Positions 23,027 to 34,182 of a stretch of DNA of 64,000 nt are shown here, one piece after another; position 1 is the first letter of the stretch, and each line of letters opens with the position of its first letter. Where the stretch lies: the NCBI GenBank assembly GCA_021495925.1, contig JAKEKT010000048.1:62001-126000 (forward strand), given 5' to 3'. A program made the translations under genes and the position numbers. Source of the stretch: Diplodia intermedia (taxonomy: Eukaryota > Ascomycota > Dothideomycetes > Botryosphaeriales > Botryosphaeriaceae). Under the pieces are notes generated by a model. That model was not told where the DNA came from and ran no database searches. It saw nothing but the letters and a program-made list of their open reading frames with translations.

Positions 23027-23322
23027 TGTGAAGGAGTTGTGGCTGGCAAATTTGGTCAGTTGCGGCGGGGCGAAGGGGTGCAGGTCGAGGGCGCACGTAC
23101 GGAGGGAAGTCGGGAGGTCGAAATTTGTTGCTGGCGTCGCCGTCGTCGTGTTCCAGCAGGCGCGGTGGACGCAAATTCGAGCATGTGTCGCTCGGCCCGT
23201 TATTTCGCCGACATTAGCGAGGAAAGTGCACCCACACGAAAAGACAGAACGACCCGTCTTCCGCCTCACGACAACGACGACGACCACCGCCTCTCTCCCA
23301 CCTCCGACTCCAGGACGCAACC
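23027..23322. promoter_or_regulatory. shared divergent promoter for eL21 and uS4
   Basis: 296 bp between the two start codons; a compact bidirectional ribosomal-protein promoter. No individual factor site is assigned, although an ACGACGACGACCACC tract lies near the uS4 start. Confidence 0.7.
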
Positions 23323-24111
23323 ATGGCCCCCAGGAGTTACTCCAAGACCTACAAGGTCCCGCGTCGCCCGTTCGAGTCCGCGCGTCTGTACGTTGCACCT
23401 CACGGCCACTGAGCGAGGCTTGCTCCTCCGCTCAAGTCGTTGAGAATGGTTGATTAATTGGTTGCTGGATAGGGACTCTGAACTGAAGATCGTCGGCGAG
23501 TATGGTCTGCGCAACAAGCGCGAGGTCTGGCGCGTCCAGCTTACCCTCTCCAAGATCCGTCGTGCTGCCCGGTACGTGCACCGCGAAAAAGTTTACGCAA
23601 TATCAAAGTCGAACAATTCTTGGCTAACAGTCGCGCAGTCAGCTGCTCACGCTCGACGAGAAGGACCCCAAGCGTCTTTTCGAGGGTAACGCCCTGATTC
23701 GCCGTCTCGTCCGTGTCGGTGTTCTCGACGAGTCCCGCATGAAGCTCGATTACGTCCTGGCCCTCAAGGTCGAGGACTTCTTGGAGCGCCGTCTCCAGAC
23801 CTGCGTCTACAAGCTCGGTCTCGCCAAGTCGATCCACCACGCCCGTGTCCTGATCAAGCAGCGCCACATCCGGTAAGCATTCCACAAGTCTCGAGCTCTA
23901 TAAATGGTCCAATGGGTTCTGACATCATCACAGTGTCGGCAAGCAGATCGTCAACGTTCCCTCCTTCGTTGTCCGTCTCGACTCCCAGAAGCACATTGAC
24001 TTCGCTCTCACCTCGCCCTTCGGTGGTGGCCGCCCCGGCCGTGTCAGGAGAAAGAAGGCTGCCGCTGCCGCCAAGGGTGACGACGCCGGCGAGGAGGAGG
24101 ACGAGGAGTAA
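23323..24111 (+). CDS. rps9: 40S ribosomal protein uS4 (S9)
   Basis: Four exons, 23323-23387, 23473-23571, 23639-23872 and 23934-24111, give 191 residues. MAPRSYSKTYKVPRRPFESA, the RVGVLDESRMKLDYVLALKV region and the S4 RNA-binding domain (LERRLQTCVYKLGLAKSIHH, ARVLIKQRHIRVGKQIVNVP) are colinear with eukaryotic S9. The C-terminal tail is Ala/Lys- and then Glu/Asp-rich. It is an early-binding small-subunit protein important for decoding accuracy. All four exons join in consistent phases. It is divergently paired with eL21. Confidence 0.97.
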
Positions 24112-25681
24112 ATTACTCCAAAATCATGACGGCAGGTCGGTCGAAGGGGTTCGGTTTCTGAAATTGGGGCATGGGATTCTACCAAAGCGTGGTGTCCGGT
24201 ATGAAGCATATCTGGGAAAGTTAGATATGCGAATCAAAAAAGGTGCCCCGGTTCTGTTACAACCCTTTTGGATTGCTGGGTTTTCCATCGTGGAGCACGG
24301 TTCCGTAACGTGGAATAAAATTTTCTATTTGCTCGATATCCACAATTGCATTTTCTCAATCTTCATTTGCTATTTGAGACATTCTGGCAATGCTGCAAAC
24401 ACCCTCTGACAATGGGTAGCTCAGGCTTTGATACAGCCATTTGAGATTGCGAGAGTTTATCCACCTACCAGGATATACTTAATTACATCGTCAATTCCAA
24501 CCGCAGTGTATCAATTAGCCATGCCTGGATGTACACTCACGTCTGCACGGCCATAATCCACTCCGCAAAGCAGGCCGTGTTATTCGAACGCGTTGAGTCA
24601 GCTACGTCGCGCAAACAAGTAGTCAAATCAGAGTAAAGTGTGTCCCATCTTAAAGCCTTACATCACTTCGAACTCTATCGTACGAGGAAAAAGCATGACT
24701 CTAGCGCATTTGAAGTCGGTCGACTAGGGGTACGTCTGTAGGATATTTCAAGCCTGTTCTAGGGATGTCCTTGCAATATTTCGACGCGTGCGCGCTGGCA
24801 CAACCACTTTCCTTTCCTATTTCGGACATGGTCCAGGCGTTCAAGGCCGCCTGCGGTGCAACGGGAACGGGCTGCCAATTCTCATCTAATGAGGGCTTCT
24901 TGATCTGCGCTCTCTCACGAACACTTGTCCGAAGAATTGTGGTATTTGCTCGCGGTCTTGATATCGTTTACTGTGTCCCCGCTCCAGCGCATCTTGGAGG
25001 CAATGTGCACCCCCGTCAAAGTATGATCTGAAAGGACCAGGGTGTAAACGACTCAACCAGGATGTATTAATGTCGTCCGCTCCACCATATGTAGAGAGAT
25101 CAGAGGCTGCAATTGCTGCTTTTCCTTACTAGGTAAACCGTCTGAGTGGAAGCAGGGGGGAGTTCCAGCCGCCAATGAGAAGATATTGATTTGTGGCGTG
25201 CCAGGCTGGACTTTGATCTGCTTTAGGTCCATTGTTTCTGATTCTTCGGCTTAGTTGGCGTTGCAGACGGTCGGTTTTATCCTTATAGATGAGACGGACA
25301 GGAACTTGACCATCTCGTGAATCGAATAGAACGTGCTACTGGAACTGGACGTATCTGTTTGACTTGATAAAGGCAGCCAACGATCACATAAACAAAGCTC
25401 ATGCAATGCAGACAAGTAGGATGGCTGGAGAGAAAATGAATGAAAGCATGTATGAATGAAATGCGAGCCGATTCTCATATTTGGATACACTTTGAAACAG
25501 GCTTCTAAGCAGATTGATGTTCAGATGGGTAGTGGGTAGTGGCGATATTAACAGTAGAGTAGGACTTTTGCCTTTTTGATGGCTTATTTTAGGACAGTAC
25601 AAGGTTCTTTGTTAAGTTCTCTGAAAGCTTGCATGCCATCTCGTCTTCTTCTTCTTTTCCTCCACGCGCAACCTCACCCGC
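24112..25681. other. convergent intergenic region, 1.57 kb
   Basis: AT-richer than its surroundings, between the stops of uS4 and mix17. A few frames of 60-90 codons occur but show no conserved features. I see no RNA gene or repeat. Confidence 0.55.
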
Positions 25682-26406
25682 TTAGTACTGGCTGGCAGCC
25701 TGCTGGCAGGCCTTCAGCTGATCAAGGTACCAGCCGCAGATGGTCAGGGAGCCCTGGTTCTCGTCCATGCACCTCCGGAAGTTGCCAATGTCCTGAGCGC
25801 ACGCGCCGGAGCTCTGGTTCTGCTGCTGGCTGTAGCTGTCGGCGACGGCGGTCTGCTGCTGGGGAGCCTCGGCAGGGGCGGAGGAGCCGCCACCGAACAT
25901 GCCGCCGATGGCGTGGCCGATGGAGGAGCCGACGGCGACACCGCTGTAGGAGTGCTGGTTAGCCTTCTTGATCGAATGGTCGTTTCGCGCGGTTCGGGTC
26001 CCCTCGTTGGAAGCAGCGAGGTGGTTGCCATCACGGCTCCACGCTGTCTTTCGGCCGAGCGCACTACACAATTGAGTCGCGCTTGCTTTGGACCGCAGCG
26101 GCGATGATGGCGGCACCAGCTCCATCGCGCAATTCTCTCGCTTTGCTTCTCTTTTCGCGAACACATCCTCGGAAATGTTGGGACTACTTACGCAGCGGTG
26201 CTAGCCATCTGGCCAAAGAGACCGGGGCCCTGCGACTGACCCTGCATCGGGGGCTGGGCCTGCTGGGGCGCGGGCGGGTGGGCAGCGGTAGAAGCAGGGC
26301 GAGCCTGCTGGTGCGGCGGCTGCGGAGGCGCAACGGCGGGCCTGGCGGGCGCCGGAGCGGGCGCAGAGCGACGGGCGGGAGCGGAACCGCGGGACTGGCG
26401 AGGCAT
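25682..26406 (-). CDS. mix17: Mix17/CHCHD2-type twin-CX9C mitochondrial protein
   Basis: Two exons, 26192-26406 and 25682-25943, give 158 residues. The N-terminal half is Ala/Pro/Gln-rich with Arg residues (MPRQSRGSAPARRSAPAPAP), acting as a presequence and flexible region. Next comes the Gly-rich hydrophobic segment AGVAVGSSIGHAIGGMFGGG. The C-terminal CHCH domain has two CX9C motifs, CAQDIGNFRRC and CGWYLDQLKAC, that would form two disulphides after Mia40 import into the intermembrane space. This layout matches yeast Mix17 and animal CHCHD2/CHCHD10, linked to respiratory function and cristae. The 248-bp intron joins STAA to GVAVGSS. The ATG at 26406 is the first in frame. Confidence 0.93.
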
Positions 26407-26943
26407 GGTTGATGGTGGTAGTTTTGTTGTTGTGGTTTGGAGAAAGGGTTGTTTGGCGGGTGGAAGGGGAAGGATTAGTGTGGAAGCGCGAATGGCCGAG
26501 GTGAAGGGCAGGGCGTCCGCAAAATATTGGAGAAGCTCCGGAAGCCGAGATGCGCGGCGCACGGACGCTTGCCGCCGCCGCCCCTCAAGATGCGTACAGG
26601 GAAGTGCGCGAGGTCGAATCAAAGCCCTCGGATTTGCACGCTTGTTGAAGGACCAGAGACCACGCACATGGGCTTGACTAGAATTATCATTGAAACCTGT
26701 GTTCAGAACTGCCACGAAGACGTTTCGTATATCTCAATGAAATGACGAGGGCGCATAGCGGCTAGGGATTCTCAAGAACCATTGAACATGGCAAGCTTCC
26801 TAATCTCCCCAGCATTCTCATCTACTGACCTTTAGTGCATTTGTTGCAGGGAGCTAAAGCATCGGCGAGAATGCTAGGATAATAGCAGAACCTAGGACTG
26901 ATGACCTCTTGGCCAATCCCCTCGGCTCCTCAAGCTTCAGCAG
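26407..26943. other. upstream region of mix17
   Basis: Promoter side of the minus-strand mix17. No coding or RNA signal recognised up to the palindromic repeat. Confidence 0.5.
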
Positions 26944-27132
26944 CACAGCAGGTGGCAGTAGATTTGAGCCCTCTATGCTCACCGAGGTCGACGCACTCTT
27001 TATAAGTGAATGTGCGCATTGAAAGCTTAAATTTACGTCCAGATCTTGTGTTCAAATACCCTTCCCATGTCAGTAGGTGATATATCTATGAGGCAGATGC
27101 AGGTGGGCTCAATTCTTTTGTCACCCGCTGGG
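26944..27132. repeat. palindromic MITE-like repeat, copy D
   Basis: Left outer end CACAGCAGGTGGCAGTAGAT, right outer end (as its complement) CAGCGGGTGACAAAAGAATT. The spacer GAGCCCTCTATGCTCACCGA resembles those in copies C and G. The left inner arm is deleted, while the right inner arm is present as CGTCCAGATCTTGTGTTCAA. Confidence 0.8.
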
Positions 27133-28089
27133 GTAGCCGAATGGAGACATCACGCGCTAGGCCCCCGCTGCCGCAACTTCTAGCAATGACTTCATGAATC
27201 ATCTGCGGGGTCAGCTGCGGATCCCGCAGGGAGCGTATCCGTACATTACCGGAAAATTATATGAAACTTAGAAGATTTCGAAGTCCGAGATGCAGTTGTG
27301 GCAGTGGCAAGACGTTCCTTCCCAGCGCACTGAGTGGACCAAGTTGTTTGACCCCATTGCCGCATCATTCTGGGTTCTGGGGCGCAAAGGCGGTGAATCC
27401 CCCGGGCCGGAGCAGGCGGTGGCCCTCCCACTCTCAGCATGTAGCTTGGCCGATCAAGACGAAGAAACGGACCCTGGGACAAAATTAAATGCTCTGCCGG
27501 ATGCAGCCAGTGCCGTGCTGGGGGGCGGATTTCGCAGGCCATCAAGGCGTGGCCACGAGTCCCCCTGGAACAACAGGGCCCCATGAGCCAATTGCGCCGC
27601 TGCAAGTGCACATGGAATGTTAAATCAGTACAAGAACCAGCGGGCTATTCTACAGATAGGATTAGTGGTTTCATGAAATTTTTGGAGGCAAAATGCACAA
27701 GCAAAGTTGGAGATAATCGAGAGCGAAGTCCAAGCGTCGCTAGTCACGGGGTGTCAAGTCTGCGCCTCTCCTGAAGGCGACTCATCGGCAGGGCTGGCCA
27801 GCGTTCTGGAAGAGGTGCAAGGCAAAATAAGCACGTCGCAGCTGTGATAACGTCAACTAAGATCTGCTCGGTGGCGTGCTGGTGCGAGGCAGCTCAGTTT
27901 TGGCGCTAGCGGCGCTAAGCGAGCGAGGGCACTGTGAATTCTACAAAGAAACCGATGCGCTTTTCTCGCCTCTTCCCTTCGCCTCCGGAACCATCGACTA
28001 TCACCTGCACCCGTTGCTTCCATCTCCAAAAGCCTCCGTGCCGACCAGCCAAAGGAACAGCAACCCAGTGATCCTCGACAACTGTCAAG
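27133..28089. other. intergenic, upstream of eS27
   Basis: Between palindromic repeat D and the eS27 start. No gene recognised. The eS27 promoter is presumably in the last few hundred bases. Confidence 0.5.
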
Positions 28090-28612
28090 ATGGTGAGCCT
28101 GACCCTCCACCGCGCCCGCAAGAGGAGGAGATTGTGGCGAATCGACCCGCTGCACGAAGCACACGACCTCGACACGACCCGCGACCGATCTCGACAACAC
28201 GCGTTTGCTTCTGCCATGGGGACGACACTCGGCCAGCTTGAGACGATTGGGGCCATTTGCGGCGATGCGACACGGACATGCCTGGAGGCCGCTGCTGACT
28301 TTTTTTCGCCCATAGGTTCTCGCCGTTGACCTTCTCAACCCCACCCCCGCGGCCGAGGCCCGCAAGCACAAGCTCAAGGTTGGCATCCTGTAGTCTACTG
28401 CACGCTGGACACTGGCTGACCTTTCGAAGACTCTTGTCCCGGGCCCCCGCTCCTTCTTCATGGACGTGAAGTGCCCCGGCTGCTTCACCATCACCACCGT
28501 CTTCTCGCACGCCCAGACCGTCGTCGTGTGCCAGGGCTGCTCGCAGGTCCTGTGCCAGCCCACTGGTGGCAAGGCCCGTCTTACCGAGGGCTGCTCTTTC
28601 AGGAGGAAGTAA
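28090..28612 (+). CDS. rps27: 40S ribosomal protein eS27
   Basis: Three exons, 28090-28092, 28316-28378 and 28430-28612, give 82 residues. The first coding exon is the ATG alone, followed at once by a GTGAGC donor; the 223-bp intron ends at CATAG before GTTCTCGCC. The protein starts MVLAVDLLNPTPAAEARKHK. It carries the C4 zinc finger CPGC ... CQGC, and ends in TEGCSFRRK, all as in eS27. It is a small-subunit protein also implicated in rRNA processing. The initiator-only exon is a recurring gene structure for this ribosomal protein in filamentous fungi, so the split start is credible. Confidence 0.95.
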
Positions 28613-29534
28613 ATCACTCGCCGCGACGAGCTGGTGGCGGTGCAGGGCGTGTTGTGAAAAATCTACGGCGGTGGCGGTTGCTTCTCCAAGGAACACGAAA
28701 TTCATGGACTTTCAAAAAATGGCGTGTTAGAAACCACACGGAATCACCTTGCAGGATAGAAGAGGGATTCATCCTGGTTACCGAATGCGAAGCAAGCCAG
28801 CACCGCTGCATGGCGGCGGCTGATCGAACAAAATCAGGAGTTCCGGATATCTTGGCGACATGATTACGCTTCTTCGCGTGTGCTGCTGGTTCTGGCGCGT
28901 CAAAGCTCTCTCCTTCCCTTTCCTTTTCCTCTGCTTTTGTGTATAACGCATGCTGGGAGGGGAGATGATGACATTCGCATGAGCCTCCACTGCCAGGAGG
29001 TGAGGACCCGTCTGTAGCATCGAGGATACCTACAACATGCTCTCGCGGTCTTTCTTGTAACTCAATTTCTCAACCAAACGATGCGCGTTTGTACTCGCTC
29101 ATGACCCCGTGGCACAATGATGCGTGAACCAGTAGCGAGTGAGACGTGCCGACTCCGCCGGCGGCCACCGGCGGCCACCGACGCCCGGCTCCTCTCCAGT
29201 CTGTCTCCGCTTTGACAACCCCACAGCTAAACTCGTTACAGCGTGCGCCCTGGTCCCACCTTCTGCATCGAGTATTTCGCGGCGCCCGTGTTTCTCATTC
29301 TCCGCCGTCCTCAACGTCTCGATTTTTCCTCCTTGCCCCAAGGGCGTATCAGCGCCTTTGTCTGGGCGCTTTAAAAGCACCCTTCCCCGCGCGCAAGCCA
29401 CTTTTTCTTCCCACGCCATCCCACCCTTGAAGCTAGCTGCACCGCTCCTGGGCGAATAGCGACGTAGCTTGCAAACATTTGCACCTATCTGCAGACCAGA
29501 CTTACCAACCATAGCAGGCCAAACCCCACCAACT
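28613..29534. other. intergenic between eS27 and the aldolase
   Basis: No gene recognised. The right half is C-rich on the plus strand, typical of a fungal promoter/5' UTR. Confidence 0.55.
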
Positions 29535-30840
29535 ATGCCTCTCTTCTCGACGGCCCCGTCTACCGACGCCGACTGGCAGAAGCTGGCGGAGGAAACGCAG
29601 AACAAGCTGGTGATCGAACAGTACAGCGGGAAAGAAGCTGTGTCGAAGCTTACGCTGGAGAGCCTGGCTAAGACGGTCGACCACACGTTGCTCAAGCTCG
29701 ACGCCACCGAGGCACAAATCGATGCAGTGTGCGAGGAAGCGAAGAAGGACAAGTTCGCGGTATGTTGAACTACTCTTTTATCGTATTACTTTACCGCCTC
29801 CCTATTTGCACATTCCCATGTTGTTATCCAGAAAGAGGAGGGTTGGTCCTGGACTTGTTGCTTGATGGCTACATATTGCAATGTCCTACTTTTTGGGGCA
29901 TTTGCTGCTCTGCAGCATCTTGAGCCTCTTTAACTTGTCACATTCTCCGCCTCTCCTCATCATTAAGTTTGCACACCCGTGGGGGAGAAGGCGCTCAAAA
30001 TGGAGCAGTTGAGGCAGATCAGTTTCACTGTATGCAACCGCATGAGTGTAATCCTAGCCTACGCTGGCTGTGACTTCGAGTCTAGTTTGGGCCTACTGCC
30101 TCATCCTTTCACGGTAACTAAAACAAGCTGTCTCTCAGACCGTCTGCGTCCGCCTCAACTGGGTTCCCCGCGCCATCTCCAACCTGAAGGGCACCGGCGT
30201 CGGTGTGGCCTGTGTCGTCGGCTTCCACGAAGGCACCTACACGACCGAGGAGAAAGTGAAGTAAGCCTCCCTCCCCAGTCCTCTCTCTCTCAACGGGATG
30301 CCGAACCTGACGCCGATCCCCAGCGAGGCCGCCGCCGCCGTCTCCGCCGGCGCCACCGAGCTGGACGTGGTCATCAACTACCCGCAGCTCCTCGCGCACG
30401 AATACAACGCCATCTTCACCGAGCTCGCCACCCTGCGCGGCGCCGCGGCGCCCAACACGCCGATCAAGCTCATCCTCGAGACGTCGCAGCTGCAGCCGTT
30501 CGACGTCGTGGCCGCGACCACGCTCGCCGCCTTTGCCGGCATCGACTGCGTCAAGACGTCGACGGGCTTCAACGGGCGCGGCGCGAGCGTCGAGGACGTG
30601 CGGACGATGGTGGCGGCCATCAAGGCGGTGGGCAGGGGAGAGGGGAAAGACAGGATGTGGGTCAAGGCGAGCGGTGGTGTCAGGGGCCTTGCGAGTGCGA
30701 GGGAGATGCTGTTGGCGGGTGCGGAGAGGATCGGGGCGAGCTCTGGTGTGACCATCATGAAGGAGGCGAGGGAGGCTGTTGGGGCGGACGGCATTGTTGG
30801 AGAGGGTAACAAGGGGGCGGAGAGTGGAGCTGGCTACTGA
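29535..30840 (+). CDS. deoxyribose-phosphate aldolase (DERA)
   Basis: Three exons, 29535-29759, 30139-30260 and 30324-30840, give 287 residues. It is a class I aldolase that cleaves 2-deoxyribose 5-phosphate to glyceraldehyde 3-phosphate and acetaldehyde in deoxynucleoside catabolism. Conserved features in order are KTVDHTLLKLDATEAQI near residue 51, VCVRLNWVPRA, GVGVACVVGFHEG, ATELDVVINYP, the Schiff-base lysine in DCVKTSTGF (about Lys193) and the second active-site lysine in MWVKASGGVRG (about Lys230). The phosphate-binding end is IGASSGVTIM. The N-terminal 45 residues extend beyond bacterial DeoC, as in fungal homologues. Intron 1 is long (379 bp); intron 2 is 63 bp. Confidence 0.95.
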
Positions 30841-30977
30841 ACTGGAGGTCAAATTCGATTGAGAAGGATGATTTGACTCAGGCATAGACGGTGGTATGTA
30901 GCTGACCGAGGGCTTCATCAGCATAGGGTCAAAAAAGTAACTGAATCACACCTTATCGAAAGATTCTACAATGGGGT

Positions 30978-31066
30978 GGGTAGTTGAATCCAAGATCCGG
31001 AATAGATGTGCGCATTTGAAACTTATCAAAACTTACTTTTACGTCCGGATCCTGTATGCAACTGCC
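30978..31066. repeat. palindromic MITE-like repeat, copy E
   Basis: Inner arms GGGTAGTTGAATCCAAGATC and CGTCCGGATCCTGTATGCAA. It lies directly beside copy F. Confidence 0.85.
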
Positions 31067-31088
31067 TAAAAATATGATGATGCGGATA

Positions 31089-31300
31089 CTGCGGGTGATA
31101 ATAGAAATTGGCCCGACTATCTAAGCTCCATCAACGATTTTACTCTTCCTGCGTATGTAGGCAGTCGAATCCAATATCCGGACGAAGATGCGACTTGTAA
31201 AAACGCACAAATACGTCCAGATATTGGAACCAACTATCCATGAGTATACTGTATTGTCTATCATCTATGGGCGGACCAATTTCCTTTGTCGCCCGCTATG
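31089..31300. repeat. palindromic MITE-like repeat, copy F (near complete)
   Basis: A 212-bp imperfect palindrome. The left outer end GCGGGTGATAATAGAAATTG pairs with the right outer end, whose complement reads GCGGGCGACAAAGGAAATTG. The inner arms are GCAGTCGAATCCAATATCCG and CGTCCAGATATTGGAACCAA. The spacer CTAAGCTCCATCAACGA recurs in copy G. Confidence 0.88.
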
Positions 31301-31412
31301 CCCCTTACTGCCCGCCTTGAATTAGCATTCCGACTTGCCTTACAACCCGCCCTCAACTCGATATTACACATCTGAGTGCTTTTCGCGCCACCAGAGTTGT
31401 TTCATCCTAATC

Positions 31413-31505
31413 ATGGGAAGTCGAGTTTCAATGCCTGGATGTATTTTTTTTTTCCAGTTTAAGAGCCCACTTCCGCGTCCGGACGTTTGCTCCACATACC
31501 CATGC
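31413..31505. repeat. palindromic MITE-like repeat, copy I (degenerate)
   Basis: Left arm GGGAAGTCGAGTTTCAATGC and right arm CGTCCGGACGTTTGCTCCAC, followed by CATACCCATG as in copies A and F. A T-tract interrupts the centre. Confidence 0.55.
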
Positions 31506-31636
31506 GTAGAGAGCATACTCCCTCGGGCAATAATGGAAGGGCAACAAATCACGAGTCCATTTGACCAACTCATCGCGTTTCCCAGTCAGGCTAACAATGT
31601 CAAAGTTAACAGTCTTCAGTCTTGTTTGACCCCCAC

Positions 31637-32542
31637 CTAGTTGACACTCTTCCTGATTGCCTTCCTTGCCCGTCCAATCTCAATCTCCAGCTCCCTCATC
31701 TCCGCTGCCAGGTCAACAAGTTTCGGCACCGGCCCTTCGACAGCTTGTATGAAGCGGCCCTGGGCGTTGCGCAAGGCGGGCGGCACGAGGATGCCGAACC
31801 AGCGGATGGGATCGTCTACCCGAGGTTTTCTGCTCGCTGCTTCCTTCTCTTGGACTTCATCGCTGTTCTCCTTCTTGTTCCCATCGCTCTTTGCATCATT
31901 GGTGTGCGACTCGCTGGCTTCGCTTCCTGGTTGTGCTTCATGGGGGCCGGACTTCTTTTTCACTTCGTCGTCAAGGCTGAGCTGGGCGACTGAGACGGCA
32001 AAGTCGTCAGTGGTATGCCTGTCCATGCCCTCGTTGTTTTTCCCTGTGCGCGTGGCGGCATTCTTCGTTTTCTTCTCATCGACTGTAGGTTCATTGGGAG
32101 GATCGAGCAGGCGAATCGACCTGTATAGCTTGGAGTCCGTTTCTTCAGTGGTTCTGATGCTCTTGTGTCAGTATAGGAGGTTCGCCGGCTGACCAGGAGA
32201 ACTTCTTACACCCGCCGCAGCGCCTGCATGCGCTCGTCGTAGAAGTCCTGACCATAGCGGATACGGCTCGAGGGGTTGAAGTTTGCTTGTGCAAGAGATA
32301 GGTAGCCCTACAAGCTTTCAATGAGCAATTGTCCCACAGGCTATCTTGATATCATGAAGGGAACGTACGGAGGAGAGTTCGGATGAAAGCTGCTGGCGAG
32401 CCTGAGAGTATTGGTCGAGGAGAAGAAGGTAGCGTTTCAGCAGCTCGTCGAGCGTGGCTTCCAGGCTGTTCCTCGCAGTGTCGGCGGCAACCTTATCCTG
32501 CGCCTCCGGCGTCGCCCTCGGAGTTGGCAGTGTCTCGGCCAT
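31637..32542 (-). CDS. vma22: V-ATPase assembly factor Vma22 (CCDC115-like)
   Basis: Three exons, 32369-32542, 32212-32307 and 31637-32161, give 264 residues. The N-terminal helix (residues about 25-60, DELLKRYLLLLDQYSQARQQ) is followed by GYLSLAQANFNPSSRIRYGQ and YDERMQALRR, the hallmark block of the Vma22/CCDC115 family. A charged low-complexity middle (about 100-190) is rich in Glu, Lys and Asp. The C-terminal block WFGILVPPALRNAQGRF and the closing coiled coil MRELEIEIGRARKAIRK complete the family signature. In yeast, Vma22 with Vma12 and Vma21 assembles the V0 sector in the endoplasmic reticulum. The ATG lies 184 bp from the divergently transcribed Shy1 gene. Confidence 0.88.
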
Positions 32543-32726
32543 CTCTCAGGAAATGTGATGAAGCTCCACCGAGTAGCTTGCGGCGGAGGAGAGCAGGCGG
32601 GCGGAAGCAGGGACCCTGACCCATGACGTTTCCACGCTAAAACATTCAGCCCTACACCGTGAAGATCACTACTCGGGCAACACCAACCTAGCAGCTGCTC
32701 TTCCGACCTTCTCCGCAACACCCGCC
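32543..32726. promoter_or_regulatory. shared divergent promoter vma22 / shy1
   Basis: Only 184 bp separate the start codons of two genes for assembly factors of membrane proton-translocating complexes. Confidence 0.65.
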
Positions 32727-34098
32727 ATGAACGCACAGCCGCTGCTGCGCCAATTCCTGCGACCCGTGGGCGCCGGCCTGCGCAATCTATCCGAATCGAC
32801 GTCGCGGCGCCCTCAATGGCGCTGCCCGCAATGCACGGCGCGGAGAAGGCCGCTGCAGCTACAGCAACGCCGCTTCCAGAGCTCGCAGTCCAGCCCGCAG
32901 CCCGGCGATGACCCAACCTTCACCTCCATTGTCGACCAACCGGCGCAGCTGGTCAAGACGGGACGGAGGCATGGGCCCGGCCTGATCATCCTAGGTACCG
33001 CCCGCACCAGTCCTCTCCGCGACCATTTCGCGACTGTCTATACAATATCCGTTCCTCCTGCTCCTCCGCCTCCGCAAAACACATCAGACCTGCATTTATG
33101 CTGACGATTGGGACCTCGCGACGCAGCTCTCATCCCCATCACCGCCTTCGCGCTCGGGACCTGGCAGGTGCAGCGGCTGGGCTGGAAGACGGACCTGCTC
33201 GCGCGCCTGGAGGACCGGCTGATCCAGCCGCCGCTGCCGCTCCCGCCCCGCATCGACCCGGACGCCATCGCCGACTTCGACTACCGCCGCGTCCACGCGA
33301 CGGGCGTGCTGAACCACCGCAAGGAGATGCTGGTCGGCCCGCGCCTGAACGACGGCGACGACGGATACTTGGTCGTGACGCCGCTGGAGCGCACCGGCGA
33401 GGACGGCCGGCGGCAGCAGACGGCGTCGATATTGGTCAACCGGGGCTGGATCCCCAAGGACAAGAAGCTGAAGAAGGACAGGGATCCCGCGGCGCTGCCG
33501 GAAGGCGAGGTCACGGTGCAGGGTCTGTTGCGCCAGCCGTGGAAGAAGAATAGGTTCACGCCAGACAACAAGCCCGCCCAAGGCATTTGGTACTTCCCAG
33601 ACGTCTCCGAGATGGCCGAGTGGGCGGGCACGCAACCGGTGTGGATTGAGGAGACCATGAGTATGTCCAGCTTTCTCCCCTCTCCCAGTTTATTACAAAG
33701 ACTTGGGACAAGTTCGGGAGACAGCTTTCAGTGAAAGCAAGCAGAACTCGAGACCTTGAGGGCTAACACTAAATCTCTTGAACAGAGCCGGACCTTATCT
33801 TGTCTATGGACCGCGCGGCCAAGGGCATTCCCCAGGGTCGGGCGGCGGAAGTCAATATTCGCAATAACCACACGCAGTATATCTTCACTTGGTAAGCATC
33901 AGGTTCCAATCGGCATTCATAACTCATTACTCTGCACCTTTCCATGGGTATCATACGCAAATGAAAAGCAGTACAGCAAACTGATTCACGCCGCCCAGGT
34001 ACGCCCTTTCCGCTGCAACATCCATCATGCTCTGGATGGTCATCAAGAAGCCCACTCGTGGCGTTGCGCGTCGTGTTCGCCAAAGTAGGGAGTGGTAG
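32727..34098 (+). CDS. shy1: cytochrome c oxidase assembly factor Shy1/SURF1
   Basis: Four exons, 32727-32994, 33127-33660, 33786-33891 and 33999-34098, give 335 residues. The Arg-rich N terminus (MNAQPLLRQFLRPVGAGLRN) looks like a mitochondrial presequence. The first membrane segment lies about 84-102 (LIILALIPITAFALGTWQ) and leads into VQRLGWK, a SURF1 signature. The intermembrane domain follows (FDYRRVHATGVLNHRKEMLV, ILVNRGWIPK, QGIWYFPDVSEMAEW), then NNHTQYIFTWY and a second membrane segment near the end. SURF1 proteins help insert haem a into Cox1 in the inner membrane. The stop lies 84 bp from the convergent stop of CENP-T. Confidence 0.95.
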
Positions 34099-34182
34099 AC
34101 TTCTTGACAGCACGCAACAGACGCAAAATGAGCCATAGTACAAGGGGCATGACGCTCCCCTTCAGTAGACCCACTGATGCCT

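Noticed and set aside
24765..25031. 88-codon plus-strand frame in the intergenic region after uS4
   Set aside because: No domain, no signal peptide pattern, no splice extension; length is within chance.
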